The notes beneath the pieces were generated by a model that did no database searches, was not told the DNA's origin, and was given only the letters and a program-made list of their open reading frames with translations. Shown here one piece after another: positions 42,192-50,472 of a stretch of DNA of 64,000 bases. Within the stretch, counting starts at the first letter, position 1; each line of letters opens with the position of its first letter. Origin of the DNA: Burkholderia sp. WSM2230 (GTDB taxonomy: Bacteria > Pseudomonadota > Gammaproteobacteria > Burkholderiales > Burkholderiaceae); assembly GCF_000472445.1 (NCBI RefSeq), contig NZ_AXAJ01000023.1, forward strand, positions 1 to 64,000, in the 5' to 3' direction. The translations under genes were made by a program, and so were the position numbers.

Positions 42192-42932
42192 ATGAAGCTG
42201 ATGCATGTCGACGCCAGCGCAAAACGCGAGCGGTCCAACTCGCGCGCATTGAGCCGCTATTTTCTGGAGCGTCTGCGCGCCGCGCACGCGGACCTCGAAG
42301 TCGACTATCTGGATGTCTCCGTCGATACGCCGCCGCACGTCGACGAAGCATTCGCGATTGCGACATACGCCGCGCCGCACGAGCGCACGCCGGCCATGAA
42401 GGCGCGGCTCGCGGCCTCCGATGCACTGTGCAAGCGCGTGCTCGCCGCCGACGCACTGGTATTCGCGATGCCCATGTACAACTGGTCGATGCCGTCCACG
42501 TTCAAGGCGTTCGTCGACTGCATTACGCGTACTGGCGTCACCTATACGCATGCGGACGACGGCAGCATCGTCGGCCAACTCGCGGGAAAGAAACTGCTGT
42601 TCATCACGAGCCGTGGTGCGGACCTGCGCCCGGGCTCGCCGTACGAGTCAATGGATGCGCTCACGCCCGCCCTCAAAGCCGCGTTCGGTTTTCTCGGCGT
42701 GCGCACACCGACTTTCGTCGATGCACAGCCGTTGCAGTTCGCAAACCAGGAAGCGCGAGCCGAAGCGCTCGAACGGGCGCGCGACGAATTGTCGGCGGTC
42801 GCGGCCGACTGGGCGAACCTGGCATCCAATGCGAGCGCCATGCACGCCACATCCGCCACATCCACCACATCCACCACATCCACCACGCGCGCCGGACACT
42901 ATCAGGACATCGACTCGGAGATCGCACAATGA
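42192..42932 (+). CDS. azoR: FMN-dependent NADH-azoreductase / NAD(P)H-quinone oxidoreductase
   Basis: 246 residues, flavodoxin-like. MKLMHVDASAKRERSNSRALS (phosphate-binding start), MPMYNWSMPSTFKAFVDCITRTG and ITSRGADL are typical of AzoR. These enzymes reduce quinones and azo compounds with NADH. The C-terminus carries a Thr/Ser tail encoded by a 9-bp tandem repeat. AAAGGAAA lies before ATG 42192. It overlaps the cupin gene by 4 nt. Confidence 0.88.
   Translation: MKLMHVDASAKRERSNSRALSRYFLERLRAAHADLEVDYLDVSVDTPPHVDEAFAIATYAAPHERTPAMKARLAASDALCKRVLAADALVFAMPMYNWSMPSTFKAFVDCITRTGVTYTHADDGSIVGQLAGKKLLFITSRGADLRPGSPYESMDALTPALKAAFGFLGVRTPTFVDAQPLQFANQEARAEALERARDELSAVAADWANLASNASAMHATSATSTTSTTSTTRAGHYQDIDSEIAQ
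42847..42886 (+). repeat. 9-bp tandem repeat inside azoR
   Basis: The unit CCACATCCA (with one G variant) recurs four to five times and encodes a TS-T/A repeat near the C-terminus of the azoreductase. In-frame unit length means copy changes would not break the gene. Confidence 0.75.
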
Positions 42933-43360
42933 AACCGCGCACACTGATTGCCGCCGCAACGCTTGCCGGTGCTGGCATGCTCCTGACATCGCAATCCGTA
43001 AAGGCCGCGGACGCAGCCGCCGCGCACGAGACCATTACGCCCGCCTTTGCCGAAGCCATTGCAAACGTGCCCGGCAAGAAGATGACCGCGCTCGTGGTCG
43101 AGTACGCGCCGGGCGGCAAGTCGTCGCCGCACCGGCATGGGCAGGCGTTCGTGGTGGCGTACGTGTTGTCAGGGGCGATACGCAGCGCTGTCGACGGTGG
43201 CGAGGCGCACGTGTTTCATGCGGGCGAGCACTGGAGCGAAAAGCCGGGCGCGCATCACACCGTCAGCGAAAACGCGAGCGATACTGAACCGGCCCGGCTT
43301 CTCGCCATTTTCGTGGCGGACACGAACGACAACAAGCTCGTGACTTTTGACCGCAAGTAA
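42929..43360 (+). CDS. Exported single-domain cupin
   Basis: 143 residues. Signal peptide MKPRTLIAAATLAGAGMLLTS, cleaved near VKA-ADA. The cupin core has motif 1 (PGGKSSPHRHGQAFVVAYVLSG; His ligands) and motif 2 (HAGEHWSEKPGAHHTV). The start overlaps the azoR stop (ATGA). Presumably periplasmic; possibly a quercetinase-like or sensor cupin. Substrate unknown. Confidence 0.82.
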   Translation: MKPRTLIAAATLAGAGMLLTSQSVKAADAAAAHETITPAFAEAIANVPGKKMTALVVEYAPGGKSSPHRHGQAFVVAYVLSGAIRSAVDGGEAHVFHAGEHWSEKPGAHHTVSENASDTEPARLLAIFVADTNDNKLVTFDRK

Positions 43361-43396
43361 GCGTGCCCTCTTCGCCTTTTCTGGTTTCGCTCCGCA

Positions 43397-43708
43397 CTAG
43401 AACTTCGGATGGCATTCGAAGCTCACCGTAGAAGCGTGCGTGGTCAGCATCGCTACGCCGCTCACCGACTCTTCATTGATGCTGCTCTGCATACCGAGGC
43501 GCTCGCAGTAATCGCGCGCCTCGTTCAGCGCCTCTCCATGCGCGCGAGCCCATGCCATGCGGCCGCCCGTTGCACTTGCGGCGACCGTGTAGGTGCCGGG
43601 TTTATCGGTCGCGACGACATGCGTCGACGATGCGCAGCCGGCAAGAACGCCGCCCGTCGCGAGCACCGCAATGGCGATGCGCGCCCGATCGCGAAGCTTA
43701 TTCAACAT
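43397..43708 (-). CDS. Small lipoprotein of unknown function
   Basis: 103 residues with a lipobox LAGC (Cys25; GGVLAGCASS). The mature protein contains YTVAASATGGRMAWARAHGEALNEARDYC, a pattern seen in small enterobacterial/Burkholderia lipoproteins with an Ala-rich helix and paired cysteines. Convergent with the cupin gene. Function unknown. Confidence 0.72.
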   Translation of the reverse strand: MLNKLRDRARIAIAVLATGGVLAGCASSTHVVATDKPGTYTVAASATGGRMAWARAHGEALNEARDYCERLGMQSSINEESVSGVAMLTTHASTVSFECHPKF

Positions 43709-43997
43709 GATGCACCTGAGTGTTCCGATCGTTCCATGACCGCTGAGTGCGGTCGGACTCGTTGGGTTGATTCGCTATTTTCCAGAGCGAATTATCCGGA
43801 ATCTGCCGCGCGAGATCAGCCTCACGGCTCGAAAACACTGTTGTCTATGCCTGAACAATCTCCGCGCATCGGCGCATAGCGCAGGCACGCATTGGCGCGC
43901 ATGAACTGTTTAAGGCACTTCCCGAATCGTGGTCGAGCGACCAGGCTATAACGGCAACTTCTGAACCCATCCGGACCATGAACTGGAGGAGACATCG

Positions 43998-44455
43998 ATG
44001 GAGCTCGAAGCACGTACCATGAAACGTGTAACGGTTAGGCTCGTGCCGTTCCTGATCGTCTGTTATTTCATCGCCTCCTGGACCGTGTGAACGTCGGCTT
44101 CGCGGCGCTGCAGATGAACAAGGGCTTCGGCACTTTCGGCTGCCTGCCCGTTATCTGGACGCTGCCCGCCGCGTTTGTCCCGGGTGCAGCGGCGGCGGGC
44201 GGCATCGCCGCAATCAACTCGCTCGGCAACCTGGCGGGATTCTTCGGACCTTACGTGATGGGCTGGATCAAGGACAGCACGGGCGGTTTCGGCGCGGGCC
44301 TTCTGTGTCTGGGAGGCGCGGGACTGGTCGGGGGCCGCGGCCCGCCCTGCTGCTGCATCACGACGCATCGGTCGAAACCTCGGCGGGCGCGGCGCAGCGC
44401 AACGACGTCGCGCCGCCGCGTGTGGCGGAGTATCGAGTGGCGGGGACGTGTTTGA
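43998..44455 (+). pseudogene. Decayed MFS transporter (ACS/metabolite:H+ symporter type)
   Basis: ATG 43998 with GGAGGA upstream starts MELEARTMKRVTVRLVPFLIVCYFIA, the N-terminus of this MFS family, but a frameshift gives TGA at 44088. The +1/-1 frame continues NVGFAALQMNK and then jumps straight to C-terminal helices (FGCLPVIWTLPAAFVPGAAAAGGIAAINSLGNLAGFFGPYVMGWIKD), so roughly two thirds of the gene is deleted. A second frameshift follows LCLGGAGLVGG. Clearly non-functional. Confidence 0.85.
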
Positions 44456-44513
44456 CGTTCAGCGGGCGCTCCAAGCCCGCTTGAAGGCTGCTCGAGGCCC
44501 GGTCGCCTCCTTC

Positions 44514-44579
44514 GAAGCACGTTTGAATCACGCTCGAAGCACGTTTGAATCACGCTCGAATCACGCTCGAATCACGCTC
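44514..44579. repeat. Six perfect 11-bp tandem repeats
   Basis: Units in order: GAAGCACGTTT, GAATCACGCTC, GAAGCACGTTT, GAATCACGCTC, GAATCACGCTC, GAATCACGCTC; 66 nt with no gap. The period equals about one helical turn. It lies between the MFS remnant and the 3' end of the PBP gene (stop at 44598). Confidence 0.9.
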
Positions 44580-44597
44580 AAGATTCGCGCAGCCCCC

Positions 44598-47186
44598 TCA
44601 AGGCGACGTGCCCGCGCCGCCCGGCTGACTTTCGGCGCCCGCGGCATCGGGCGGCACTACGTCATCGGGCGTGGGCGTCGGCGCCGAAGCTGCCGTGCCG
44701 GCGCCGCGCGCCTCGCCGTGGACCGGCTCGCTGAGCGCAGCCGAACCTGAAGCGCTGCCGGGCGCCGTAAGCAGCGGCGGCAGCGCCCGCGATTCTTCGG
44801 CCGAAGTGCCCGGCGCGCTCGCCGCAGCCGCCGCTGCGGACGCCCCGCCAGCCGACGCCGCCTCAGCTCCGGCTTGCGCCGCAGACGAAGCAGCGGCGAC
44901 AGGCTCACGCCGCGTCGTATTGCGCGCCGTGATCGGCGCCTGCGGCTTGACCGGCGGCGAGCTCGACGGAAACAACTGCTGGAACCAGGCGCGCAGCCGC
45001 TCGGAGCGCTCGGCAAACCAGCCCGGCTGCTGCTCGGTGGCGAACTTCACACGCGTGTCGACGAGTTTCGAGCGCTGCGCGCGCTGAAAGAAATCGCCGA
45101 CGATAGGCAGTGCGCTATGCGCCCCCTGCCCCCAGTAGTCGCTGCGCAGGGTCACGCGGCTGTCGTTGAATCCGACCCACGCGCCGGCCACGAGCTGCGG
45201 ATGAATCAGGATGAACCAGCCGTCCGCATTGCCCTGTGTCGTCCCGGTTTTGCCGGCCACGTCGCCGCGCACGCCGAAGCGGCCCCGTATCGCCGACCCG
45301 GTGCCGCGATTGACCACGTCGCGCATCACGTCGACCAGCGTGCGCGCGGCGTCGGCGGGCAGTTCCTGCTGCGGCGACGCGGGCGCGAAGTCGGCCAGCA
45401 CTTCGCCGTTGCGGTCCTCGATACGCGTGACCATCACCGGTTCGACGTAGCCGCCCAGGTTGGCGATCGTGCCATATGCCGACACCATTTCCTTCAACGT
45501 GACGGGGCTCGTGCCCAGTGCGAGCGACGGCACCGTCTCGAGCGGGCTGTCGCGCACGCCCATCGCGCGGGCGAGCCGCGCGACCTTGTTGGGGCCGACA
45601 GTTTGCATCAGTTGCGCGGTGATGCGGTTGCGCGAATACGCGAGGCCGTCGCGCAACGTGATGGGCCGCTCGGTCGGGTCGTCCTCGTCGCTCGGACGCC
45701 AGACTTCGCCGCCCGCGAGTTGAATGGCGACGGGCTGGTCAAGCAGCGTGTCGCCCGGTTTCGCGCCCGCCTCGAAGGCCGCCGCGTAGACGAACGGCTT
45801 GAACGTCGAGCCAGGCTGACGCCGCGCCTGCTGCACGTGATCGAACGGATCCTGGCTGAAATCGCGGCTGCCCACCCAGGCCTTGATCTGGCCGTTGCGC
45901 GGATCCATTGCCAGAAAATCGGCCTGCACGCGCGTTTTCGATTCGCACACCGACTGCACGAGACTGCGGTTTGCCGATACGCGCTTGAGCGCGTCGTCGT
46001 CGGAAAGGCCGGCGTCTTTCGCGGCGCGGTAGTCGGGCGTTTCGCGCAGGAACGTCGCGAGCAGTTCCTTGCCGTTGGAACAACCGGCGCGGCTGCCCCA
46101 CGCCGCATTCGCGATGCCTTGCAACTGGTTGCCCTGCAGGATCACTGCCTGGGTCGCCATGGTCTGCAGACGCGAATCGATGGTGGTGCGCACCACGAGG
46201 CCGTCCGAATAGATGTTGTAGTCGTTGCGGTCGGCCCACGCCGCAAGCCACTTGCGCAGTTGCTGCGCGAAATGCGGCGCGGGTCCAGGCGGCTCGGTTT
46301 GCCGCTCGAAGTCGATGCGCAACGGCTTTTTCCGCAGCGTCTCGTAAGCGGCGGGCGTGAGCTTGCCGAACTTCACCATCTGCCCGAGCACCGTATTGCG
46401 CCGCTGCAACGCGCGCTCCGGGTTGAGCACCGGGTTGTAATAGCTGTTGCCCTTCAGCATGCCCGCGAGCGTCGCGCTTTCGAGCACGTTCAGCTCCGAC
46501 GCGGACTTGTCGAAATAGGTGCGTGCCGCCATCTCGATCCCGTAGGCGTTGTATAGAAACGGCACCGTGTTCAGGTAGGTTTCGAGAATCTCGTCCTTGG
46601 TGTAGAGCGCCTCGATCTTGAAGGCCGTGATCGCTTCCTTCAGCTTGCGGGTGAGCGTCGGGGCGCGGCCGATTTCGTCGGGATACAGATTGCGCGCGAG
46701 CTGCTGCGTGATCGTCGAGCCGCCCTGCCGCTCGCCGGAAAACGTATGCAGCGCGGCGGATGCGGTGCGCCGCCAGTCGAGCCCGAAATGCTGATAGAAG
46801 CGGTGATCTTCGGTGGCGATCAGCGCGTTGACCACGTTCGGGGAGATGTCCCTGAGCTTGACCCACTCGCGGTTGGACGGCTTGAATTCGGCAAGCAGCT
46901 TGCCGTCCGCCGAGAGAATCCGCGCCGGCTGCTCGACCTTTGCCTTGCGGATATCGCCGATACCCGGCGTGAACGGAATCAGGATCAGCACATACAGCAC
47001 GACTAGCAACGGCAGCGCCGCGCACGCCTTCAAGAGGCCGCGCCGCGTCGGATGGCGCAAGTGCCACAGCGCCCCGGCCACGAGCGGGTTCGCGCGGGTC
47101 AGACCTCGGTCGAGTGTCTCGAGAATCAGGGAGATAAGGCGCTTCACACTGGCTACCGTCTGCGGGAAAAGGCTGAATCGTACCAA
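44598..47186 (-). CDS. Class A penicillin-binding protein (PBP1)
   Basis: 862 residues, bifunctional peptidoglycan synthase. One membrane helix (about 52-72); GT51 domain with ATEDHRFYQHFGLD and GGSTITQQLARNLY; transpeptidase with PGSTFKPF (Ser-x-x-Lys), YSRN (SxN) and GKTGTTQG (KTG). The last 110 residues are an Ala/Ser/Pro tail, probably disordered. The first in-frame start is TTG 47186; a GTG at 47147 is an alternative, and neither has a strong ribosome site. It assembles and cross-links cell-wall glycan in the periplasm. Confidence 0.92.
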   Translation of the reverse strand: MVRFSLFPQTVASVKRLISLILETLDRGLTRANPLVAGALWHLRHPTRRGLLKACAALPLLVVLYVLILIPFTPGIGDIRKAKVEQPARILSADGKLLAEFKPSNREWVKLRDISPNVVNALIATEDHRFYQHFGLDWRRTASAALHTFSGERQGGSTITQQLARNLYPDEIGRAPTLTRKLKEAITAFKIEALYTKDEILETYLNTVPFLYNAYGIEMAARTYFDKSASELNVLESATLAGMLKGNSYYNPVLNPERALQRRNTVLGQMVKFGKLTPAAYETLRKKPLRIDFERQTEPPGPAPHFAQQLRKWLAAWADRNDYNIYSDGLVVRTTIDSRLQTMATQAVILQGNQLQGIANAAWGSRAGCSNGKELLATFLRETPDYRAAKDAGLSDDDALKRVSANRSLVQSVCESKTRVQADFLAMDPRNGQIKAWVGSRDFSQDPFDHVQQARRQPGSTFKPFVYAAAFEAGAKPGDTLLDQPVAIQLAGGEVWRPSDEDDPTERPITLRDGLAYSRNRITAQLMQTVGPNKVARLARAMGVRDSPLETVPSLALGTSPVTLKEMVSAYGTIANLGGYVEPVMVTRIEDRNGEVLADFAPASPQQELPADAARTLVDVMRDVVNRGTGSAIRGRFGVRGDVAGKTGTTQGNADGWFILIHPQLVAGAWVGFNDSRVTLRSDYWGQGAHSALPIVGDFFQRAQRSKLVDTRVKFATEQQPGWFAERSERLRAWFQQLFPSSSPPVKPQAPITARNTTRREPVAAASSAAQAGAEAASAGGASAAAAAASAPGTSAEESRALPPLLTAPGSASGSAALSEPVHGEARGAGTAASAPTPTPDDVVPPDAAGAESQPGGAGTSP

Positions 47187-47325
47187 GATGTGCGGCGCGA
47201 GCCGATTTTTGCGCGGCCGGCAGCGCGCTCGCCGCTCGTTGCTGCTCGTTTTGCTCGTCGCTGCGCCCTGCCGCTCCTCCTTACTGCCGATCCCGCGCGC
47301 CGCGCCAGCAGCCGGCGCGGGCCAC

Positions 47326-47331
47326 TATAAT
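47326..47331 (+). promoter_or_regulatory. Consensus -10 box of fabV
   Basis: A perfect TATAAT, 28 nt upstream of the fabV ATG. The -35 region is GC-rich and not consensus. A TSS near 47338 would leave a leader of about 20 nt including the AGAGG ribosome site. Confidence 0.55.
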
Positions 47332-47358
47332 GTCGCCAATTCCGACAAGAGGTGCTTC

Positions 47359-48555
47359 ATGATCATCAAACCGCGCGTGCGTGGCTTTATCTGCGTCTCC
47401 ACCCATCCGACGGGCTGCGAGGCCAACGTCAAGGAACAGATCGACTACGTCAAGGCACGCGGTCCTATCGCCAACGGTCCGAAGAAAGTGCTCGTGATCG
47501 GCGCATCCACCGGCTACGGCCTCGCCGCGCGCATCAGCGCGGCGTTCGGCTGCGGCGCGGACACGCTCGGCGTGTTCTTCGAGCGCGGCGGCAGCGAAAC
47601 CAAGGCCGGCACGGCCGGCTGGTACAACAGCGCGGCATTCGAGAAATTCGCCACCGCCGAAGGTTTGTACGCGACCAGCATCAACGGCGACGCGTTTTCC
47701 GACGAAGTCAAGGCGCGCACCATCGAGATCATCAAGCGCGATCTGGGCCAGGTCGACCTCGTGGTGTACAGCCTTGCCGCGCCCAAGCGCACGCATCCGA
47801 AAACCGGCGAGGTGTTCACCTCGACGCTCAAGCCGGTGGGCCGCGCCGTCACGTTGCGCGGCATCGACACCGACAAGGAAGTGATCAAGGAAACGGTGCT
47901 CGAACCGGCCACGCAAACCGAAATCGACCACACGGTCGCGGTGATGGGCGGCGAAGACTGGCAGATGTGGATCGACGCTCTGCTGGAAGCCGGCGTGCTC
48001 GCGGACGGCGCGAAGACCACTGCGTTCACCTACCTCGGCGAGAAGATCACGCACGACATCTACTGGAACGGCTCAATCGGCGCGGCCAAGAAGGACCTCG
48101 ACCAGAAAGTGCTGGGCATTCGCGCCAAGCTCGCACCCAAGGGCGGCGACGCGCGCGTTTCGGTGCTGAAGGCGGTCGTCACGCAGGCGAGTTCCGCGAT
48201 TCCGATGATGCCGCTCTACCTCTCGCTGCTCTTCAAGGTGATGAAGGAGAAAGGCACGCACGAAGGCTGCATCGAGCAGGTCTATGGGCTCTTCAAGGAC
48301 AGCCTGTACGGCGCGGCGCCGCATATCGACGACGAAGGCCGCTTGCGTGCGGACTACAAGGAACTGGACCCCGAGGTGCAGCAGCGCGTGGAAGCGCTGT
48401 GGAATCAGGTGACGAACGACAACATCTACGAACTTACGGATTTCGCCGGGTACAAGACGGATTTCCTGCGGCTGTTCGGGTTTGAGATCGCGGGTGTCGA
48501 TTACGAGGCCGACGTCAATCCGGACGTGCAGATTCCGCGGCTCGTTCAGGTCTGA
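47359..48555 (+). CDS. fabV: Trans-2-enoyl-[ACP/CoA] reductase FabV
   Basis: 398 residues, the exact size of FabV. N-terminal MIIKPRVRGFICVSTHPTGC, NADH-binding GASTGYGLAARI, and the Y-x8-K catalytic pair (Tyr in DIYWNGSIGAAK) are present. It catalyses the last reduction of each fatty-acid elongation cycle and is a triclosan-insensitive alternative to FabI. AGAGG before ATG 47359 fixes the start. Confidence 0.96.
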   Translation: MIIKPRVRGFICVSTHPTGCEANVKEQIDYVKARGPIANGPKKVLVIGASTGYGLAARISAAFGCGADTLGVFFERGGSETKAGTAGWYNSAAFEKFATAEGLYATSINGDAFSDEVKARTIEIIKRDLGQVDLVVYSLAAPKRTHPKTGEVFTSTLKPVGRAVTLRGIDTDKEVIKETVLEPATQTEIDHTVAVMGGEDWQMWIDALLEAGVLADGAKTTAFTYLGEKITHDIYWNGSIGAAKKDLDQKVLGIRAKLAPKGGDARVSVLKAVVTQASSAIPMMPLYLSLLFKVMKEKGTHEGCIEQVYGLFKDSLYGAAPHIDDEGRLRADYKELDPEVQQRVEALWNQVTNDNIYELTDFAGYKTDFLRLFGFEIAGVDYEADVNPDVQIPRLVQV

Positions 48556-48761
48556 CTTTTTGCAGGTTTTTGCCGAGTCTCGCCCGGCGAGCGCCCGCTG
48601 GCAGCGGCGCCGCGCCCGCGCGCCGTGGCGCGGCTCGCCGCGTGCGCCAGGGTACGCCCGGGAATTGCCGCTGATGAATTCTGCGTGATATTGTTAATCC
48701 ATGCGGAGGACGGCCGCGCGCCGCCTCCCCCGGAAAGCTCTTTACCGCAGCGAGCGTCGCC

Positions 48762-49127
48762 ATGAGTGATGTACGCCACCACCTGAGTCCGCGGGACCGC
48801 CTGGAGCTGTTGTGCTGGCTCACGTGCGGCAGCCTCGGCGCTTATTACCTCAACGAGGACTGGCCGGACGCGGCGTTCCACGTGCAGGCCGCGCACAAGT
48901 GGCTCGACCGGCGCGCGCGCGAGGCCGACTGGCTCTCCATTGCAAAACTATCGGCGACGGCGCTGGAAATCGCGCGCCGGCACGCACGTTTTGTCGACAC
49001 CGACTGGGCGCGCGACGCCGTCGAGGAAATTCTCGACACTGACGAACTCGATCCGCAAGCGCGGCTCGTCCGCCAGGTTCTGTCGGACTGCGAGAGGGCG
49101 TTGGCGGACCGGCGCACGGCGGACTGA
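48762..49127 (+). CDS. Hypothetical protein
   Basis: 121 residues, soluble, helical, with a mixed charged composition and normal codon use; not recognised. Conserved-looking blocks are LSPRDRLELLCWLTCGSLGAYY and WLDRRAREADWLSIAKLSATAL. It stands alone between fabV and a LysR gene. Confidence 0.62.
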   Translation: MSDVRHHLSPRDRLELLCWLTCGSLGAYYLNEDWPDAAFHVQAAHKWLDRRAREADWLSIAKLSATALEIARRHARFVDTDWARDAVEEILDTDELDPQARLVRQVLSDCERALADRRTAD

Positions 49128-49415
49128 TTTTTCGGTGGGCGCGAGGGCAGATTTGACGCAATTGCGAAGCTTCAGATTTCCACGTCTCGCGCGGGCCCGG
49201 ACATCGGCGCTTCGCCCCGGCGCCAAAGCAAACTAAAAGAGCAAACCGAGCTTGCGGGAAGCTGTTCGCCGAAGGCTGTCGACTTTTCGGCGCGTTGCCG
49301 TGCGCGTCACCCCCAAACCGCTAAAAACCCCGCGGCGCGCGCATCGCCGGCCGCGCCGCAGCGCTAAAATACCGGGCACTTCGCGCATCGCGCTCCCCTC
49401 TCCCGCGCCCACATC

Positions 49416-50360
49416 TTGAAACGCAAAATGCCCGCGCTGAATGCGCTCAAAGCCTTCGAAGTGGCTGGCCGCACAGGCAGCTTCACGCGCGCCGCGGAAT
49501 TGCTGAACGTCACGCAAAGCGCGGTCAGCCGGCAGGTGCGCCAGCTGGAGGCACAGATCGGCGAGACGCTGCTGCAACGCCATCATCACCATCTGGAACT
49601 GTCGGCTGCGGGGCGCGTGCTCCTGCAGGCGCTGCAGCAATCGTTCGACCGTATCGAGCTCACCGTGCGCAGCCTCCAGGAAAAGACGCATCGCAACCGT
49701 CTGCGCATCAACGCGCCGCCCACCTTCACGAGCCGCTGGCTGATGCCGCGTCTCGGCCGCTTGCGCGACGCGCATCCGCACCTCGAACTGAGCCTGTCTA
49801 CCCGCATCGACGACCAGCTTGCGGAATCCGGCGTGCTCGATTGCGCGATCCGCTTCGGCAACGGCGAGTGGGAAGGCTTCGACAATCGTCTGTTGATGAA
49901 CGAGCGGCACGTCGCCGTCTGTGCGCCGTCGCTGCTCGCGCGCCAGGCCGGCCGCGCGTCGATCGATCTGAACGAATTCACGCTGCTGCACGTGCTGGCG
50001 AGCGCGGATCAGCGCTACCTCACGTGGCAGCACTGGCTGAAGGCCGCTGGAATCGACAATGTCGATACGAGCGGCGGTTATGAATTCGATCTGCTCGATC
50101 ACGCGATTCGTGCCGCCATCGACGGGCTCGGCGTCACGATTGCCGACCGTCACATGGTCGCGCGCGAAATCGCCGAGGGTCGGCTCGTGCAGGTGCTCAA
50201 CGTGCACGTCGACGGCCACCAGTCGTACTGGCTCGTCACGCGGGCCGGGCAGGATGATCTGCCGCATGTGGCGCTATTTCGCGCGTGGCTTCAACAGGAA
50301 ATCTGGCTGGGCGAGCGCTCTTTCGAAGGCTCGGAGGCCGTGCCGCTCGGCGACGTGTAG
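49416..50360 (+). CDS. LysR-family regulator, GcvA-like
   Basis: 314 residues if the TTG at 49416 is used, 310 from ATG 49428. HTH PALNALKAFEVAGRTGSFTRAAELLNVTQSAVSRQVRQLE is the GcvA/AmpR-type start; the effector domain includes APPTFTSRWLMPRL. The HHHH run (about 55-58) is unusual. It converges on the GMC oxidoreductase gene, so it may regulate that operon, but target sites were not identified. Confidence 0.87.
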   Translation: MKRKMPALNALKAFEVAGRTGSFTRAAELLNVTQSAVSRQVRQLEAQIGETLLQRHHHHLELSAAGRVLLQALQQSFDRIELTVRSLQEKTHRNRLRINAPPTFTSRWLMPRLGRLRDAHPHLELSLSTRIDDQLAESGVLDCAIRFGNGEWEGFDNRLLMNERHVAVCAPSLLARQAGRASIDLNEFTLLHVLASADQRYLTWQHWLKAAGIDNVDTSGGYEFDLLDHAIRAAIDGLGVTIADRHMVAREIAEGRLVQVLNVHVDGHQSYWLVTRAGQDDLPHVALFRAWLQQEIWLGERSFEGSEAVPLGDV

Positions 50361-50363
50361 TAA

Positions 50364-50385
50364 AACGCGCAGCGCCCTGCGCGTT
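50364..50385 (-). terminator. Hairpin between convergent genes
   Basis: AACGCGCAG-CGCC-CTGCGCGTT, perfect 9-bp arms. On the minus strand it is followed by TTTTA, so it suits the operon ending with the GMC oxidoreductase gene (stop at 50473); on the plus strand no T-tract follows. Confidence 0.5.
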
Positions 50386-50472
50386 CCGCGATATTGCGCA
50401 CGCAAGAAAACGCGCCGGGCGGATCGCATCGGCGCGCGGTCCTTGCTACCTTGAACCGAGCGCCGGGAACAC

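Noticed and set aside
44514..44579. 11-bp repeats as plasmid iterons or a CRISPR array
   Set aside because: No Rep gene, no AT-rich origin and no spacers between the units; units are too short for CRISPR.
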